Below, piece after piece: positions 12,816 to 24,316 of a stretch of 64,000 bases of DNA. The first letter of the stretch is position 1; each line of letters begins with the position of its first letter. The notes beneath the pieces are model-generated. The model ran no database searches, was not told the DNA's origin, and worked only from the letters and a program-made list of their open reading frames with translations. Location: the NCBI RefSeq assembly GCF_041381155.1, contig NC_091135.1, positions 8,609,620-8,673,619 on the forward strand. The letters run 5' to 3'. The DNA comes from Argopecten irradians. Lineage: Eukaryota > Mollusca > Bivalvia > Pectinida > Pectinidae. A program made the translations under genes and the position numbers.

Positions 12816-13617
12816 AGCTCGCCTATTCGAAGATTAGGGGGAGCTAATGTTGTCACGTCGGCGTCGGCGTCAGCGTTGGCGTCCCATTTCACGTTAAAGT
12901 TTCTGACCAAGTTTCTGTTTCGTCAATTGTTTAAGCTTAAGTCATCATAAATGTTTATGATTTTATTTTCCTAATATGTATGGATGCTGAATGTGATAAT
13001 ACAACCAATTTGGGGCCCTTTAGGAGTTTTTTGAGTCGGTTAATTTGTCATATTTCCATGTTAAAGGTTTTGAGCAAGTTTCTATTTTGTCTATTGTTTA
13101 AGCTTAAGTCATCATAAATGTTAATGATTTTATTTTCCTAATGTGTATGGATGCTGAACATGATGATACAACCAATTTGGGTCCCTTTAGGTTTTTTTTG
13201 AGTCGGTTAATTTGTCATATTTCCATGTTAAAGTTTTTGAGCAAGTTTCTATTTTGTCAATTGTTTAAGCATAAGTCATCATAAATGTTTATGATATTAT
13301 TTTCCTAATATGTATGAATGCTGAACGTGATAATACAACCAATTTGGGGCCCTTTAGGGGTATTTTTGAGTCGGTTAATTTGTCATATTTCCATGTTAAA
13401 GTTTTTGAGCAAGTTTCTATTTTGTCTATTGTTTAAGTTTAACGCATAAGTCATCATAAATGTTTATGAATTTATTTTCCTAATGTGTATGGATGCTGAA
13501 CGTGAGAATACAACCAATTTGGGGCCCTTTAGGTTTTTTTTGAGTCTGTTAATTTGTCATATTTCCATGTTTAAATAGTAAATACTTGAACATCAACTTC
13601 TTCTGAGTAGGCGAGCT
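12816..13617. mobile_element. Non-autonomous element (MITE-like) with an internal ~168-bp minisatellite
   Basis: The ends are inverted: AGCTCGCCTATTCGAAG at the left and the reverse complement of AGCTCGCCTACTCAGAAG at the right. Inside, a GGCGTCGGCGTC stretch is followed by four ~167-174-bp tandem units starting near 12894, 13061, 13228 and 13396, each holding AAGTTTCTATTTTGTC, a TCATCATAAATGTT word and CAACCAATTTGGGGCCC. No transposase frame is present. The class is not certain. Confidence 0.7.
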
Positions 13618-13807
13618 TTGCTGTTCTCCAACAGCTCTTGTGAAAATCTTATAGCCCAACAAAGAATATTTCTACCAAGGAAATACGTTGCACTTTTCAA
13701 ACCACAAAAAAAATATACTTTTTTAAAATTTTATACAGTTCTTTGCATTGACATTTTTTCAGAGCTCATAGTGAATTTCAAATAATAATCTATATGTCGG
13801 GCGTTTG

Positions 13808-15130
13808 GGGTGGCTAATTTAATTTCACAAAGTTCTATGTAAGTTAACTTAACCTCATTTTGGTCATGATATCGACGGTAGATATTGAATCAAGTGTCCG
13901 TCTATGTTTTAGGGCTGTTTAAATACTCGTCCGAGATAAATTCTTTGTATCATGATTAAACAGTCAACGTCTTTCAGGAAGGCCAGGTCATTGGCATTTT
14001 ATCGGTCGTGAACTCTCTGTTAGATAGAAAGTTTATTTCTAAACTGAAATTACCATGGGAGTTCCCGCTTTGTCATGATTTTATATCATTTTATTTTGAA
14101 ACCTTTCCATAAATTATTAATGGTACTCTTGTATGTCATAATTTTTTTTATTAAAATACTGTATAATAATACATAAATTAACTGTATCACAATAATGATA
14201 TATAGTGTTTGAAAACAAAATATTGTATTGAAAACCTTTTATGGCTTATTGATTAAAAAAAACGTATTTCTTGTCCATGGTGGCAAGCATATGTAACGAT
14301 TTGGATTAATAAAGCTAAAAGGAACCAAATAGATCATATTTAATAGTATTTTCACTTCATGAATTTCCTAACAAATCTTGCATGTGTGTCTGTATGTATA
14401 TCCGAAAGTGGTCCATGCAGAGTTTACCCGCTAACCATTTACATTTTTAATATTGTTATGCATCAACACATTTTGCCAGCACAATACTGTAAGAGTATTA
14501 GTGTAATATGGTATTACCTAAGTATTTCATTTTGTCAATTTTGAAGTTTGAGTTCATTGTCGGGGTTACATTAATTTTCAGGATATTTGGACACGATCTT
14601 AATTTGCATAAGCTACAGTTTTAAGAACTCAAACTTCAAAATTGACAAAACACGATCAAGATCACGATCTGATCAAGACGGCAAATGTCTGTATATTATA
14701 TCTCGAGTTTATAGCAACGATTAGGCACTAATGACGTCAATATTTACCTCACTGACGTATGTTTTGTTTTTCTAGATATGACGTCACATTGTTTATAACG
14801 CAATTAACGGAGTAAAATATAAGTATTGTCCTTATTACCATTGGTCAACGAAAACAACCATGTATTTGTAAAATAAATATTATATAGTCAACGAAAACAA
14901 GCATATATTTGTAAAACAAATTTTATATTGAGTGCAAATTAAACAATATGGCTAACCGTCAAATAATGCAGCCATTTATGGTGTTCCCGCACATACAGAT
15001 ATTTTTGGTAGAATCCAAAAAAATATACATTTTCCTTATACAATGTAAGAGAGATATACGTGCGTGTTATGCGAGTGGGTTGTAATGGTCTATGACATTA
15101 CGATGGCGTTGTATAAATGATTTTAAACAG
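13808..15130 (+). repeat. Left arm of a large inverted repeat around the peptide gene
   Basis: This segment matches, in reverse complement, 21580-22505 plus 24318-24626. Clear matched landmarks are GGCATTTTATCGGTCGTGAA (near 13996 here and, inverted, near 24460-24480), the GTTTGAAAACAAAAT word (14209) and the TGCGAGTGGGTTGTAATGG word (15069). The arm is about 1.3 kb with moderate divergence and the gene lies in the ~6.5-kb interior. Confidence 0.75.
14530..14650. repeat. 25-bp perfect hairpin inside the left arm
   Basis: Positions 14530-14554 (core TTTTGTCAATTTTGAAG) are exactly reverse-complemented at 14626-14650, with a 71-bp loop. In the right arm the corresponding region reads straight through, so the loop plus second stem here looks like a local inversion or snap-back event. 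Confidence 0.8.
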
Positions 15131-16147
15131 TGAGAACGGTATGTATTTTTGGCGGAACACCCTTGTTCATTTTACGTTAATGTATGTGTAGAAACAGTGG
15201 AACTACAATTTTCATCTTCAATTTAAAATACACTTCATATACCAATTTGTGTATTTACTACTTATTACTGCTGATGCGCTTTGGCGTTTGTGTTTTTTTT
15301 AAATATCTATTTCATTCATAGAGTATATATATATGCAATTGTGTTTAAGTTTACGTGTTTTTCTAATTTATTCTGATATACGTGTATATATAGATATGTT
15401 TCTAATATTGACAAGGCGACAAAGTCTTATGCAACTTCACATTTTCTGGAAATGACGTTATAATCATTATGATGGTTTAATGTGAGTTTAATCCTCGATT
15501 AACGTTTTTGATAGACATTTGAACAACCGGTTCCTGGTTGAGTTGTATGTCAAATAATTTTGATATTTACAGTAATGATTATTTACCTTTACCAATTTCA
15601 CGTATACACTCAATGTTGAAGAATCAATTTGTATAAAAATTACTTTATATAAAGGTACATACAAGAATGTATTTCAATGACAAAGAACATATGTTCTTCT
15701 GTCTATCTAAATATTGCTTCATGTTACTGTATTATGTTGTCAATAGTGTGTCACAAACAGTGTTATTGGCATGAAAGTCAAAGACAATTGCATTCGCCTC
15801 ACATCAACATTCCAAAACGATGCAACAACAGCATAAAACTCTGTATTCATTACCCCTTTCTCCAGCAACAGTGATACTTCAAGCTACCGAATTTGTATTC
15901 GAATATTTACAGGTGGTTAAGAATTTTATATAATTTATCAAGTGATTGCATTAGAGTTGAAATGCGTAATGCATCACGGAATGTATCCGATGTATGTGGG
16001 GCGAGATAGGATTAATGCATAAGGTCAGGTGGAGAACATATATGTATTTGTTAAATGTATCAAATACAAACATAGGTAAAAGGAGATAATATAGTATTGT
16101 ATTCCATCACAGATGTTTTCTTATCTATAGGAGTGCTTTGACCTTTT

Positions 16148-16235
16148 TGACATATATGTCATGGATACCGACTTCTATATAAACTGGACAGTCGATCCTC
16201 TCGATCTAAACGCCTGCTAGTCACATAGGTCAGAG
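16148..16235 (+). promoter_or_regulatory. Core promoter and non-coding first exon of peptide gene copy 1
   Basis: A TATATAAA box lies at 16176-16183. A perfect 14-bp palindrome, TGACATATATGTCA, sits 14 bp upstream at 16148-16161. A transcript starting near 16205 would hold a short untranslated exon ending at 16235 (CAGAG before GTAAGC). The arrangement is repeated exactly in copy 2. The transcription start is inferred from TATA spacing. Confidence 0.6.
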
Positions 16236-17048
16236 GTAAGCTTACATGTGCTTTTTAAATTTCGTTTTCTGTTCTATATGTTAAAGTTTTGCATTTTAAC
16301 TCACCATGTATTTGTCTCGAAATTTTGATCTGTTAGATTATAGACATAGAATGATTGATTGACTTCATTTCAAATTTTCTTTACGCTGTTGGTGTCTTCG
16401 TCTAACCGATCAATCTTTTGAATAATCCCACACTTTATGTCATGTGATTTAATCCAGACAAAAGTAAATTCAGCAATTAAATACATTGTGCTGTCTTACT
16501 TTGGGGTTTTGGTGGATAGAGGAACATTCAAAAGTATAATGCGATGTTTTTTTATGTACCAAACGAAAAGATTCTATTTCCATTTGTCTTATGTTTCTCT
16601 TCTTGCATTTGACATTTCGATTATTCACGTATTTACTTTGATTTCGTATATTTAATATTATCTCTTAAGACTTATACTCATAATTTGAGATTGAATCCTT
16701 GCATTGACCTATTTCTTCATTTTCAATATTTAATATTTACTTATTTATCTTTTTAGCATCTATGTATTCCTCTTGTTCATGTCTCAATAGGAACAATTGT
16801 ATATCAGTATATAAGGATAGATATTACCACATGAGAATGATGAAATGGTTTGAATATGTTTCTACACCCAATACAACCAAATCGTAACATAGAATCTTTG
16901 AAATAAGAAAAACAATCGCTGAAACGACAATATACAAATGTGTTTTCTAAACATACACTTTACATAGACATAAATGCGGTTCATTGTTTTATTCAGATTT
17001 AATTACACCATGTTTCTGTATTATAGCCTGTTCACTCTACCCAACATC

Positions 17049-17964
17049 ATGAAATTCGCACTTTTCCTCGTTATTGCATTACCTTTGGTAATGTCAGCAC
17101 CCAATAAGAAGGCTTTTGATTTCGGCTCAAACCCGTTCATAAACAGTCTGCGTGAGTATTAAAACCTATATATATATATTTGTGTACCCTACTATCTCTT
17201 CATTTCTCAGAAACATTTGCATTGTAACTGTTTTTGTTTATATCATATGTACCCTTTTATTTTGACCACGATAGTTTGCATCAGCTTACATCAAAGCAAA
17301 TGCTAAATCAGTAGGTATCCGGCTAAATTAAAGCCAATTGTTTATGTACGAAAGTCTATCATAAAATGTTCTTTTGTAACGAATTACAACATTTTACTAT
17401 TTTATTTTAAGGAACAGCTGATTCTACGACCGTCAATAAGATGCTTATGTATATATAAATATTGATTACTCTAACATATTGCTTTTTAGTGGACGTCTTC
17501 CATGCTGACGAGCTCAAACAGCTGGTTACAGACTTGGTTGATAATCTTGGATCTAATGCTAGGTTGAACGAATGTCAGTCAAAGTGTAACGGTTTGGTAG
17601 ACACCCAGTTTTCTGCTGGGACTGTCAACACACTGTCTCACAGCGCTTGTCCTTTAGCTTGCCATTCGTAAGTAGCCATTTAGAAAATTAAAGAATAAAG
17701 ATAGCCTTGATTTCTTTTACATCTTTTGTACATTTGTTTGTACACATGTACTGTTAATAAAAAACAGTTTTTGATTTGAAGGTTTTTTTTATAAACCATC
17801 AATCTAGTTTGAATGAATATGAATGAAAACGTTTATAAAGAATGGTAGTTTTGTATCAATGATATTTATTTCTCTGAAAGGTTTATCTATATATTTGTAG
17901 GCTTCAGGAGTTGGCGCACTTTTTCCATGTCAAACCAACAACTACTGCTGCTCCAGCCGTGTAA
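17049..17964 (+). CDS. Secreted four-cysteine peptide, copy 1 (114 aa)
   Basis: Family not recognised. Coding exons: 17049-17151, 17490-17667 and 17901-17964 (345 nt with stop). The start Met opens a clear signal peptide, MKFALFLVIALPLVMSA, and lies 22 bp after an acceptor (TATAG, exon from 17027). An in-frame ATG at 16974 falls in the preceding intron and was not used. After the signal peptide comes PNKK, a possible dibasic site, then AFDFGSNPFINSLLDVFHADE, here given only in part as a motif region. The middle exon carries C-x3-C-x20-C-x3-C (CQSKC, CPLAC); the last exon encodes LQELAHFFHVKP and a Thr/Ala/Pro tail. AATAAA is at 18004. Exon order and phases match the array gene at 1-6.5 kb, so this is the one-module form. 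Role unknown; an extracellular peptide is likely. Confidence 0.85.
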
Positions 17965-18377
17965 ACTTTCCCGATGGACTTTGTGTAGAATAGCGATGAT
18001 CGGAATAAAATAAAATAACCAGATGAAATAGCATTATTCTTGTTTCTTTCCGACTTCTCATCAATAGTTCTGGTTTCCGCCATATTTACTATCGACTGAT
18101 ACAACAACTTAATTTATATTTCCCTTGAACCACTGTAAACATCTTCAGAATTGGATATAAAAAGGATGTTGTGTTCTACTGAGAAAAACAATCAGGATTA
18201 GCTTATAAAATATTATGGTTGTCTTACATGGTACATATTGAAATTTGTGCGGGATATACGACCGTAAAATAGTTAAATTGATCACAGCAATTATATCTTT
18301 TACATGGATAACAGAAGGATACTGTCCATTGTGTAGTGTCAGTATAGAAAGGCCATGTTAAGTCAGTCACTCCTTGC

Positions 18378-18828
18378 TGAACCAACTAAATAATTTTCCA
18401 TAGACCCCAATATTAAAGTTTGTTAAAGTTTTTTATGTATTATTAAAGCAACTGAATATTAGTTAGCTACTGTGTTCTATAATTAAAGTCTAGGTTCTCA
18501 GACAACACTAGATAGAAAAAAGTTTGGGTCCTTCAGCTCAAATTCCAACCAGGGTAGCCATTTTGAAATAAGGTGCATTTTGCACTGAAGATCCTGAAAT
18601 GCTAATGTTTGTACCTATCCATTATCAAAATTTTGAACCTTAATTTCAATTTGGATTTCCAAATTCATATTTTTGTTATCCAGGAATAATTACCTGTCAG
18701 AAAACATTTTTAATTTTGAAATTTATAGTTAACAAGCCAATAAGGGACCGGGTAAAATTTCTATTCTTGGCGCAATCTTGTATACACAGGGACGTTTCGA
18801 TGGCCTTTATTCGTTTACTTGGTTGTTC
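18378..18828. mobile_element. TA-type MITE, older copy (duplication 1)
   Basis: It starts GAACCAACTAAAT and ends TTACTTGGTTGTTCC, degenerate forms of the terminal inverted repeats seen intact at 23849-24316. The interior is alignable along its length (TTTGGGTCCTTC, ATTCCAACCAGGGTAGC, TCTTGTATACACAGG). Confidence 0.75.
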
Positions 18829-19339
18829 CATGAAGGGAAAGGTTGATCGCCATGGTGACCATGTGCTAACCATCAGTATTAAACTCTTTTGTCAATATAT
18901 ATTCAAGATGAGTAACTCGATTGGTCTGATAAATCATCCAATTTTTGTGTAAAAGAGTTTGTGAAATAACGGTTGAAGTTTTGCGGCTGACATTAGTCTC
19001 GATTGAATGACAGATAACGTGTCTTTAATGTGCCATATAGTTCACCATATACCGTAATGTAGAATTGTTGGAATATTCAATGAAACATCGAGAAATTGTT
19101 TTTGGTTTGTCGGGCACTCATTTGTAAGGTGCATAACACGACATGACTCTAGTGGAAAACTTCACTACGAGTAGATGTCAACGCCAGTCCTTCCAGAATC
19201 AGATTAAATGCCAACAAAGTAATACAATTGAACATACGCAGATTTAAAGCAAATTCAAAACAAATATTATAAATTCTTATTGAAACATCGAACCCACTCA
19301 TATTTGACTTACAAGAAATTATGTGAAAAGAAAGCACCA

Positions 19340-20175
19340 ATCTCCGACAATTCACAGTCTACAATAATAGTCCAACAACTTGAGGTAGGGCATTAGATGC
19401 TAAATCGGCGGGCGTACATACACACGTCCCTAATATACACATACAACTCAATACCACAATACAGGTTGTTGCCATTAGTGCAACTCTTCACAGACGATTC
19501 ATTGTCTGTTCTATTTATCTACCTTTAAATAACATTTTGTTGTGATGTACAAAACAACATTGTATCGGATCTTCCAGTGCCGTTCATCTTTATGAGCGAC
19601 TACAATGGATACAACAGTTTCTGGGGTTCACCGATCACTGACGATATATGTAGACGCATTGAAAAGTTCATTTATAAAATCAACTTAAGTCTGTTCATCG
19701 CCTCTGCCCCATCCTGCCTCTGGTTCGCTTACTCAACTTGACCTAACGTTGTGCCACTCAGTACTAGATAATAATTGGAGGGTCAACAATGATTATGTGG
19801 AAGCTAGTATGTGGGTTCTATTCCAACACTTACGCGCCAAACAGTTCATCGATGATAAATTTAAGAAACCCTTTAGTTATGACCCGATAAAAATCTTCAC
19901 AAGTGCGCTTATTTCAATCACAACAAACAAGTATTCTTAAATCCGTTCAAAAACATGAAAATTTTCATTAGGGCTGCCAGAACTGCTTGAATGCCTCGGG
20001 AAATTAAACGTTTCAACAGCTGGCCCAGATGATATTCCCTACTAGTACTTAGACAATTATCAGAATCACGATGCCTTTTAAATATATTCAAACAAATTTA
20101 TGGAAAGGGTCAATCATTATACCTATTCTGTAGCCTGGGAAGGATGCTAACTGTAACTTCCTATTTCGCTCACGT
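19340..20175 (+). mobile_element. Decayed LINE (Jockey-like) endonuclease to RT start
   Basis: Conceptual translation from 19571 gives LPVPFIFMSDYNGYNSFWGS, the GDxNGHNxxWGS region of the apurinic endonuclease with Ser-Asp in place of Gly-Asp. Further on, in shifting frames, come TDD, a KPFSYDP region, GPDDIP and WEGSIIIPIL with PGKDA, the usual entry to the reverse transcriptase. Many stops and shifts; clearly dead. Clade call is by motif memory. Confidence 0.65.
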
Positions 20176-21580
20176 CTTAACTTTTCTAAGAATATATTCT
20201 ATGAAGCGCGTTAGTACCGCATTTTGAATATATTCTTAGAGCATGGTTAACACAAAAGGGAAATCGAATCCCTATATTTACACTCACGCGACTTTTTATC
20301 TATATTTTATACAATATACTCGTCATTTGAAAGTGTCGTAATTATTCAATAAAAATCGGTCATAAGTGGGAGGAGCTTACTCAATTGAACAGCCAATGGG
20401 GACTCTTCACATACGGTCGAATTATTCATCTGCGACGACAAAAAGTGTATTTTAGTGTGAAATAAACATGAAAAAATAAAACTTTCAGAGATAATTTCAT
20501 TTAATCAGATTATACATTCAAATACGTATTAATTTTTAGTAACAGTAACATATAGCGTAATTACATAAAATATAAATTACTCGACCACATATGTAAGCTC
20601 GTTAATCGTTGTGCAGCAAGGCGAATCTGACTGTTTTACAGTCACTGAAATTTACCAAGTTGACGTTGAAGGTTCACCCGAGGAACAAGCTGTTGGTCAA
20701 AACACTTGAGTTTCACTAGTTAGGTGTGCTTCGAGAATGTCGTGTGATTATCTACAGTAGTATCAACGTTTTATTTACCGATTAATGGAACAACTTTAAT
20801 CATTAAATTCGCAAAAGTCAAGAGGTAATGTTTATAACTGACCTCTGTCAGAGGGCCTCACATCGATCCCCCCAAAAGTCAGAGGAAGAAGACTACAGAG
20901 ATCATGTTTACATTTGACATCCATCATTTTGGACAAAAATGAAAGTATTGCATCTTGGGATATTTTTTCCGTTTCTTTATTACAATTGTTAATCTTTTTT
21001 TTTTAAGTTTACATTTTTTTTCGGAAATTATATGACAAACAACACCTACGTGTATTATCCATCAAAATGTAAACAATGCCATGTGTTTCTTACAAAAGTA
21101 GTCCCTATATGTGGTATAAAACATTTTCATACGCAAGTTCAAAGATCAATGTTTCCATGCAAATACATGTATGGTAAACAAATATGTTCAGTATTGTATA
21201 GTGTCCAAGAACAGCAAGATATTTGCCTGCAGCTCGGCTCGCAGTTCCTATCTACAGATTCTTGACTATATAAGGGTCCAAGGGTTCAATCTTGTTCTGT
21301 ACCCGGAGCTTTTCGAACAACACTCATGAAGATGACGAGACATATCTAGATGATCGACGGAAGAAAATAACATTACAGTTTACTGATACAAGACCACACT
21401 CAATCAATTTGATACAAATTTGAAACTATCATGCACTGATATATAGCCTTTAATTCAACCATTGTCAATATATGTGGTCAAAAAATAAACCTTTTTTTTA
21501 AAATAAATCCTATACTTAAACCTCATTTGTCCAGTCTAAGAGATCGTAGAGAGGAAGTTGTCCTTTCTCATCTGGTCCTA
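20175..21580. other. Interior of duplication copy 1 downstream of the LINE, no gene supported
   Basis: It holds a 15-bp inverted repeat (20185-20199 with 20226-20240), a CCAAT-like word (20393) near GGGAGGAGC, and AT-rich sequence. A 77-codon frame at 21032-21265 lacks family features. On the minus strand near 20830-20990 a frame reads QDAILSFLSKMMDVKC; its homologue in copy 2 is open, but no domain is recognised. Confidence 0.45.
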
Positions 21581-22506
21581 CCGTTCTTAATGTTTTAAAA
21601 TCATTTATACAACGCCGTCGTAATGTCATAGACCACCACAACCCACTCGCATAGCATATATATATCTATTATAAGAGAAATGTATACTTTTTGGATTCTA
21701 CCAAACGCATACATGTATGTAGCCGCGGGGAAACCATAAGAGGCTGTATAATTTGACGGTTAACCGTATTGTTTAATTTTGCATCAATATGAAATTTATT
21801 TTACAAATACATGCTTGTATATTTCTTTTCGTTGACTACTAGAAACAAGAATAATACTATTTGACTCCGCTTATTGCATTATAAACAGTGTGACGTCATA
21901 TCTAGGATAATTACGTCAGTTAGGTAAATATTAACGTCATTAGTGAATGTAAACTCAAGATATAATATACTGGCATTTGCACATTGGTAACATATGATTA
22001 TTCACGAAGTGACCTTCACTGTCAGTTACATATGCAGTTAATAGTCTTGTCGAATCATTAACATTCAGGATATTAGGACACGATCTGAATTTGCATAAGC
22101 TACAATTTTAAGAACTCAAACTGCAAAATTGACAAAATAAAATACTTATATGTGTTTCCATATTACACTTATTCTCTAACAGTATTGTACTGGCAAAAGG
22201 TATGGATAGCGGGTAAACTTAGAAATCCTCATGGACCATTTTGGATATACATACAGACACACATACAAGGTTTGTTAGAAAAACCTTGAAGTGAAAATAC
22301 TGTTGTATATAATCTATTTGGTTCTTCATAGCTTTATCAATCCAAATCGTTACATATGCTAACTACCATGGGCATGAAATAATGTTGTTTTTAAATCACT
22401 AATTCATAAAAGGTTTTCAATATCACATTTTGTTTTCAAACGCCATTTTTAATTTTTGTTGATACATTTAATTAAAAAAAAAATTGAAATATTATATGGT
22501 GCTTGA

Positions 22507-22617
22507 AATTCATGATTAGCCAGCCAATCAGCGGCCGGGTTTAATATTATCCTGGGCTCAATCTTGTATACACAGGGGCCATTTCGAAGGTCTTTTTTTA
22601 TTTAGTTGGTTGATCCC
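22507..22617. mobile_element. TA-type MITE, 3' fragment
   Basis: It matches the last ~110 bp of the 23849-24316 element, from GAAATTCATGATTAGCCAGCC to the end ATTTAGTTGGTTGATCCC followed by TA. The equivalent site in copy 2 (32125-32603) keeps the whole element, so copy 1 lost its left part. Confidence 0.75.
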
Positions 22618-22659
22618 TATAGCAGAAATTAAAATTCTAATACTCACCTATGATGTAAA

Positions 22660-23815
22660 GTGTATTTCGGCTGTATGTCAAATCTGTAATATTAACTTAA
22701 TCGGTCAAGTGGTTTGTCCAGGACAGGGCTTCACCTTCGGACAGTCACCCGCGGAGTAATTCTGAAAACATGAAATGTTGAACTTACACACTGTGTTGAT
22801 TAATTGCAAATTATGTATTAAATATTGAAATAGTATTAATGTTGTTTAAGTTAATTATTAGTTACATGATTAAACTTTCTGAATATAATGAAAAATAGGA
22901 AAAGTCCCCAGCCAAGGGGAGATAATCCATTACATAATCAGGTACCCCTATAATATAGAAAATGTCAAGATTTTGGAAGAAAACTAGATATACCAAACCT
23001 TTTTCACATTCAAATTTACCAGGAACATGGTTCCAGAGCCTTTCTGTTTAAAATAAACAAATTAAACAAAGATCAAACCTGTAATGAGCACGAAAGATGC
23101 ATGTCTTTGTCCATGACTGGAATCTGTGCAACCAACACATATTTCCGGAAATCTTGAATGACCCTGAAACACCATTAATATGTTTCATTAAAGGAAAAAA
23201 TATTCACAAAATGGTATTTTTCATCATTATAACATAAAATGCATACTTTTAATAAACTAATTAGCCCTAATATTACAATTAATCAGTACAATTAGTTAAA
23301 TTAGCTTACCTGAGATGACTCCCCCCCCACCCCCCCCCCCCTCCCACCAATGATACCTGGCAGGTCTAAATACCACACCCCAAACTAGACATTATGTAAT
23401 ACCATGTAATTGTCTCCCCTTAATGTTACCAATTTCAAATGTATAAGCTGTAACTTATGTTTTATACCTTTATGGCTCCCGGCACTCCAATATGGCAGAG
23501 ATGACTGACCCCCCAATTTCTTGATTTGACCGCTAATTCCTGGTTCACCTAAACTGGAACATGCATACAGTTCTGTAAACTAAATTCTGACAACTGAGGA
23601 GACCATGCATCGCGCACCCATGTGATCGTACCCATCTGATGTTAAACGCACATGTCACACGTTTACAGCCGTGCTAATTACCTGAATCTACGTTATATGT
23701 ACCATTAACTTACTGGCCAATTCTAAATAAACTGCATGCATAGTCACAGTGACACATATTATTCTAAAACTTGGCGACTTACCTTTGTATCCATGGACTC
23801 ACTCGGCTCCAGTGA
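22660..23815 (-). other. Possible small spliced gene or element interior on minus strand (weak)
   Basis: This MITE-to-MITE spacer has exon-like islands read on the minus strand: ATGGATACAAAG before GTAAGT (near 23785-23795); a segment after TTAG ending AAAG-GTATAA (about 23470-23550) that would read VNQELAVKSRNWGVSHLC; and GTTTCAG before a segment encoding GHSRFPEICVGC, with an ACAG-GTTTG donor (about 23080-23165). No protein family is recognised and the exon phases do not all join neatly. It could be captured host exons, or chance. A C-rich run lies at about 23320-23343. Confidence 0.2.
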
Positions 23816-23848
23816 CTGACTCTTATACTTCCGGTTGCGTTCGCTATA

Positions 23849-24316
23849 GAGAGCAACCAACTAAATGATTTTACATAGACCACAGTGTTAAACTTTGTTA
23901 AAGTTTTGTACTGTATTATTAAAACAAAGAATTATTAGTTAGGTATTGTGTTCTATAATTAAAGTCTAGGTTCTCATATAACACTAGATAGAAAAAAAAG
24001 TTTGGGTCCTTCTGCTCAAACTCCAACCAGGGTAGCTTTATTGAAATCAGGCGCATTTTGCACTAAGATATCCGGAAATTCTATGGTTTTTACCTATTCA
24101 TTATCTAAATTGATATTTTGAACCTAAATCTCAATATGAAATTCCAAATTGATATTATGGTTTTCTAGGAATAATTACCTGTCAGAAAACATTTTTACTT
24201 TTGAAATTCATGATTAGCCAGCCAATCAGCGGCCGGGTTAAAATTCTATCCTGGGCTCAATCTTGTATACACAGGGGCCATTTCGAAGGTCTTTTTTTAT
24301 TTAGTTGGTTGATCCC
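23849..24316. mobile_element. TA-flanked MITE, full copy (468 bp)
   Basis: The ends are GAGAGCAACCAACTAAAT and the complement of GGGATCAACCAACTAAAT; TA lies on both sides (23847-23848 and 24317-24318), as expected for Tc1/mariner-type insertion. No transposase. Relatives lie at 18378, 22507, 27988, 32125, 33817 and 38254. Confidence 0.8.

Noticed and set aside
16974-17048. Upstream in-frame ATG before the peptide gene
   Set aside because: It lies before a good acceptor (TATAG at 17026) and adds residues in front of a perfect signal peptide; the non-coding first exon at about 16205-16235 splices past it.
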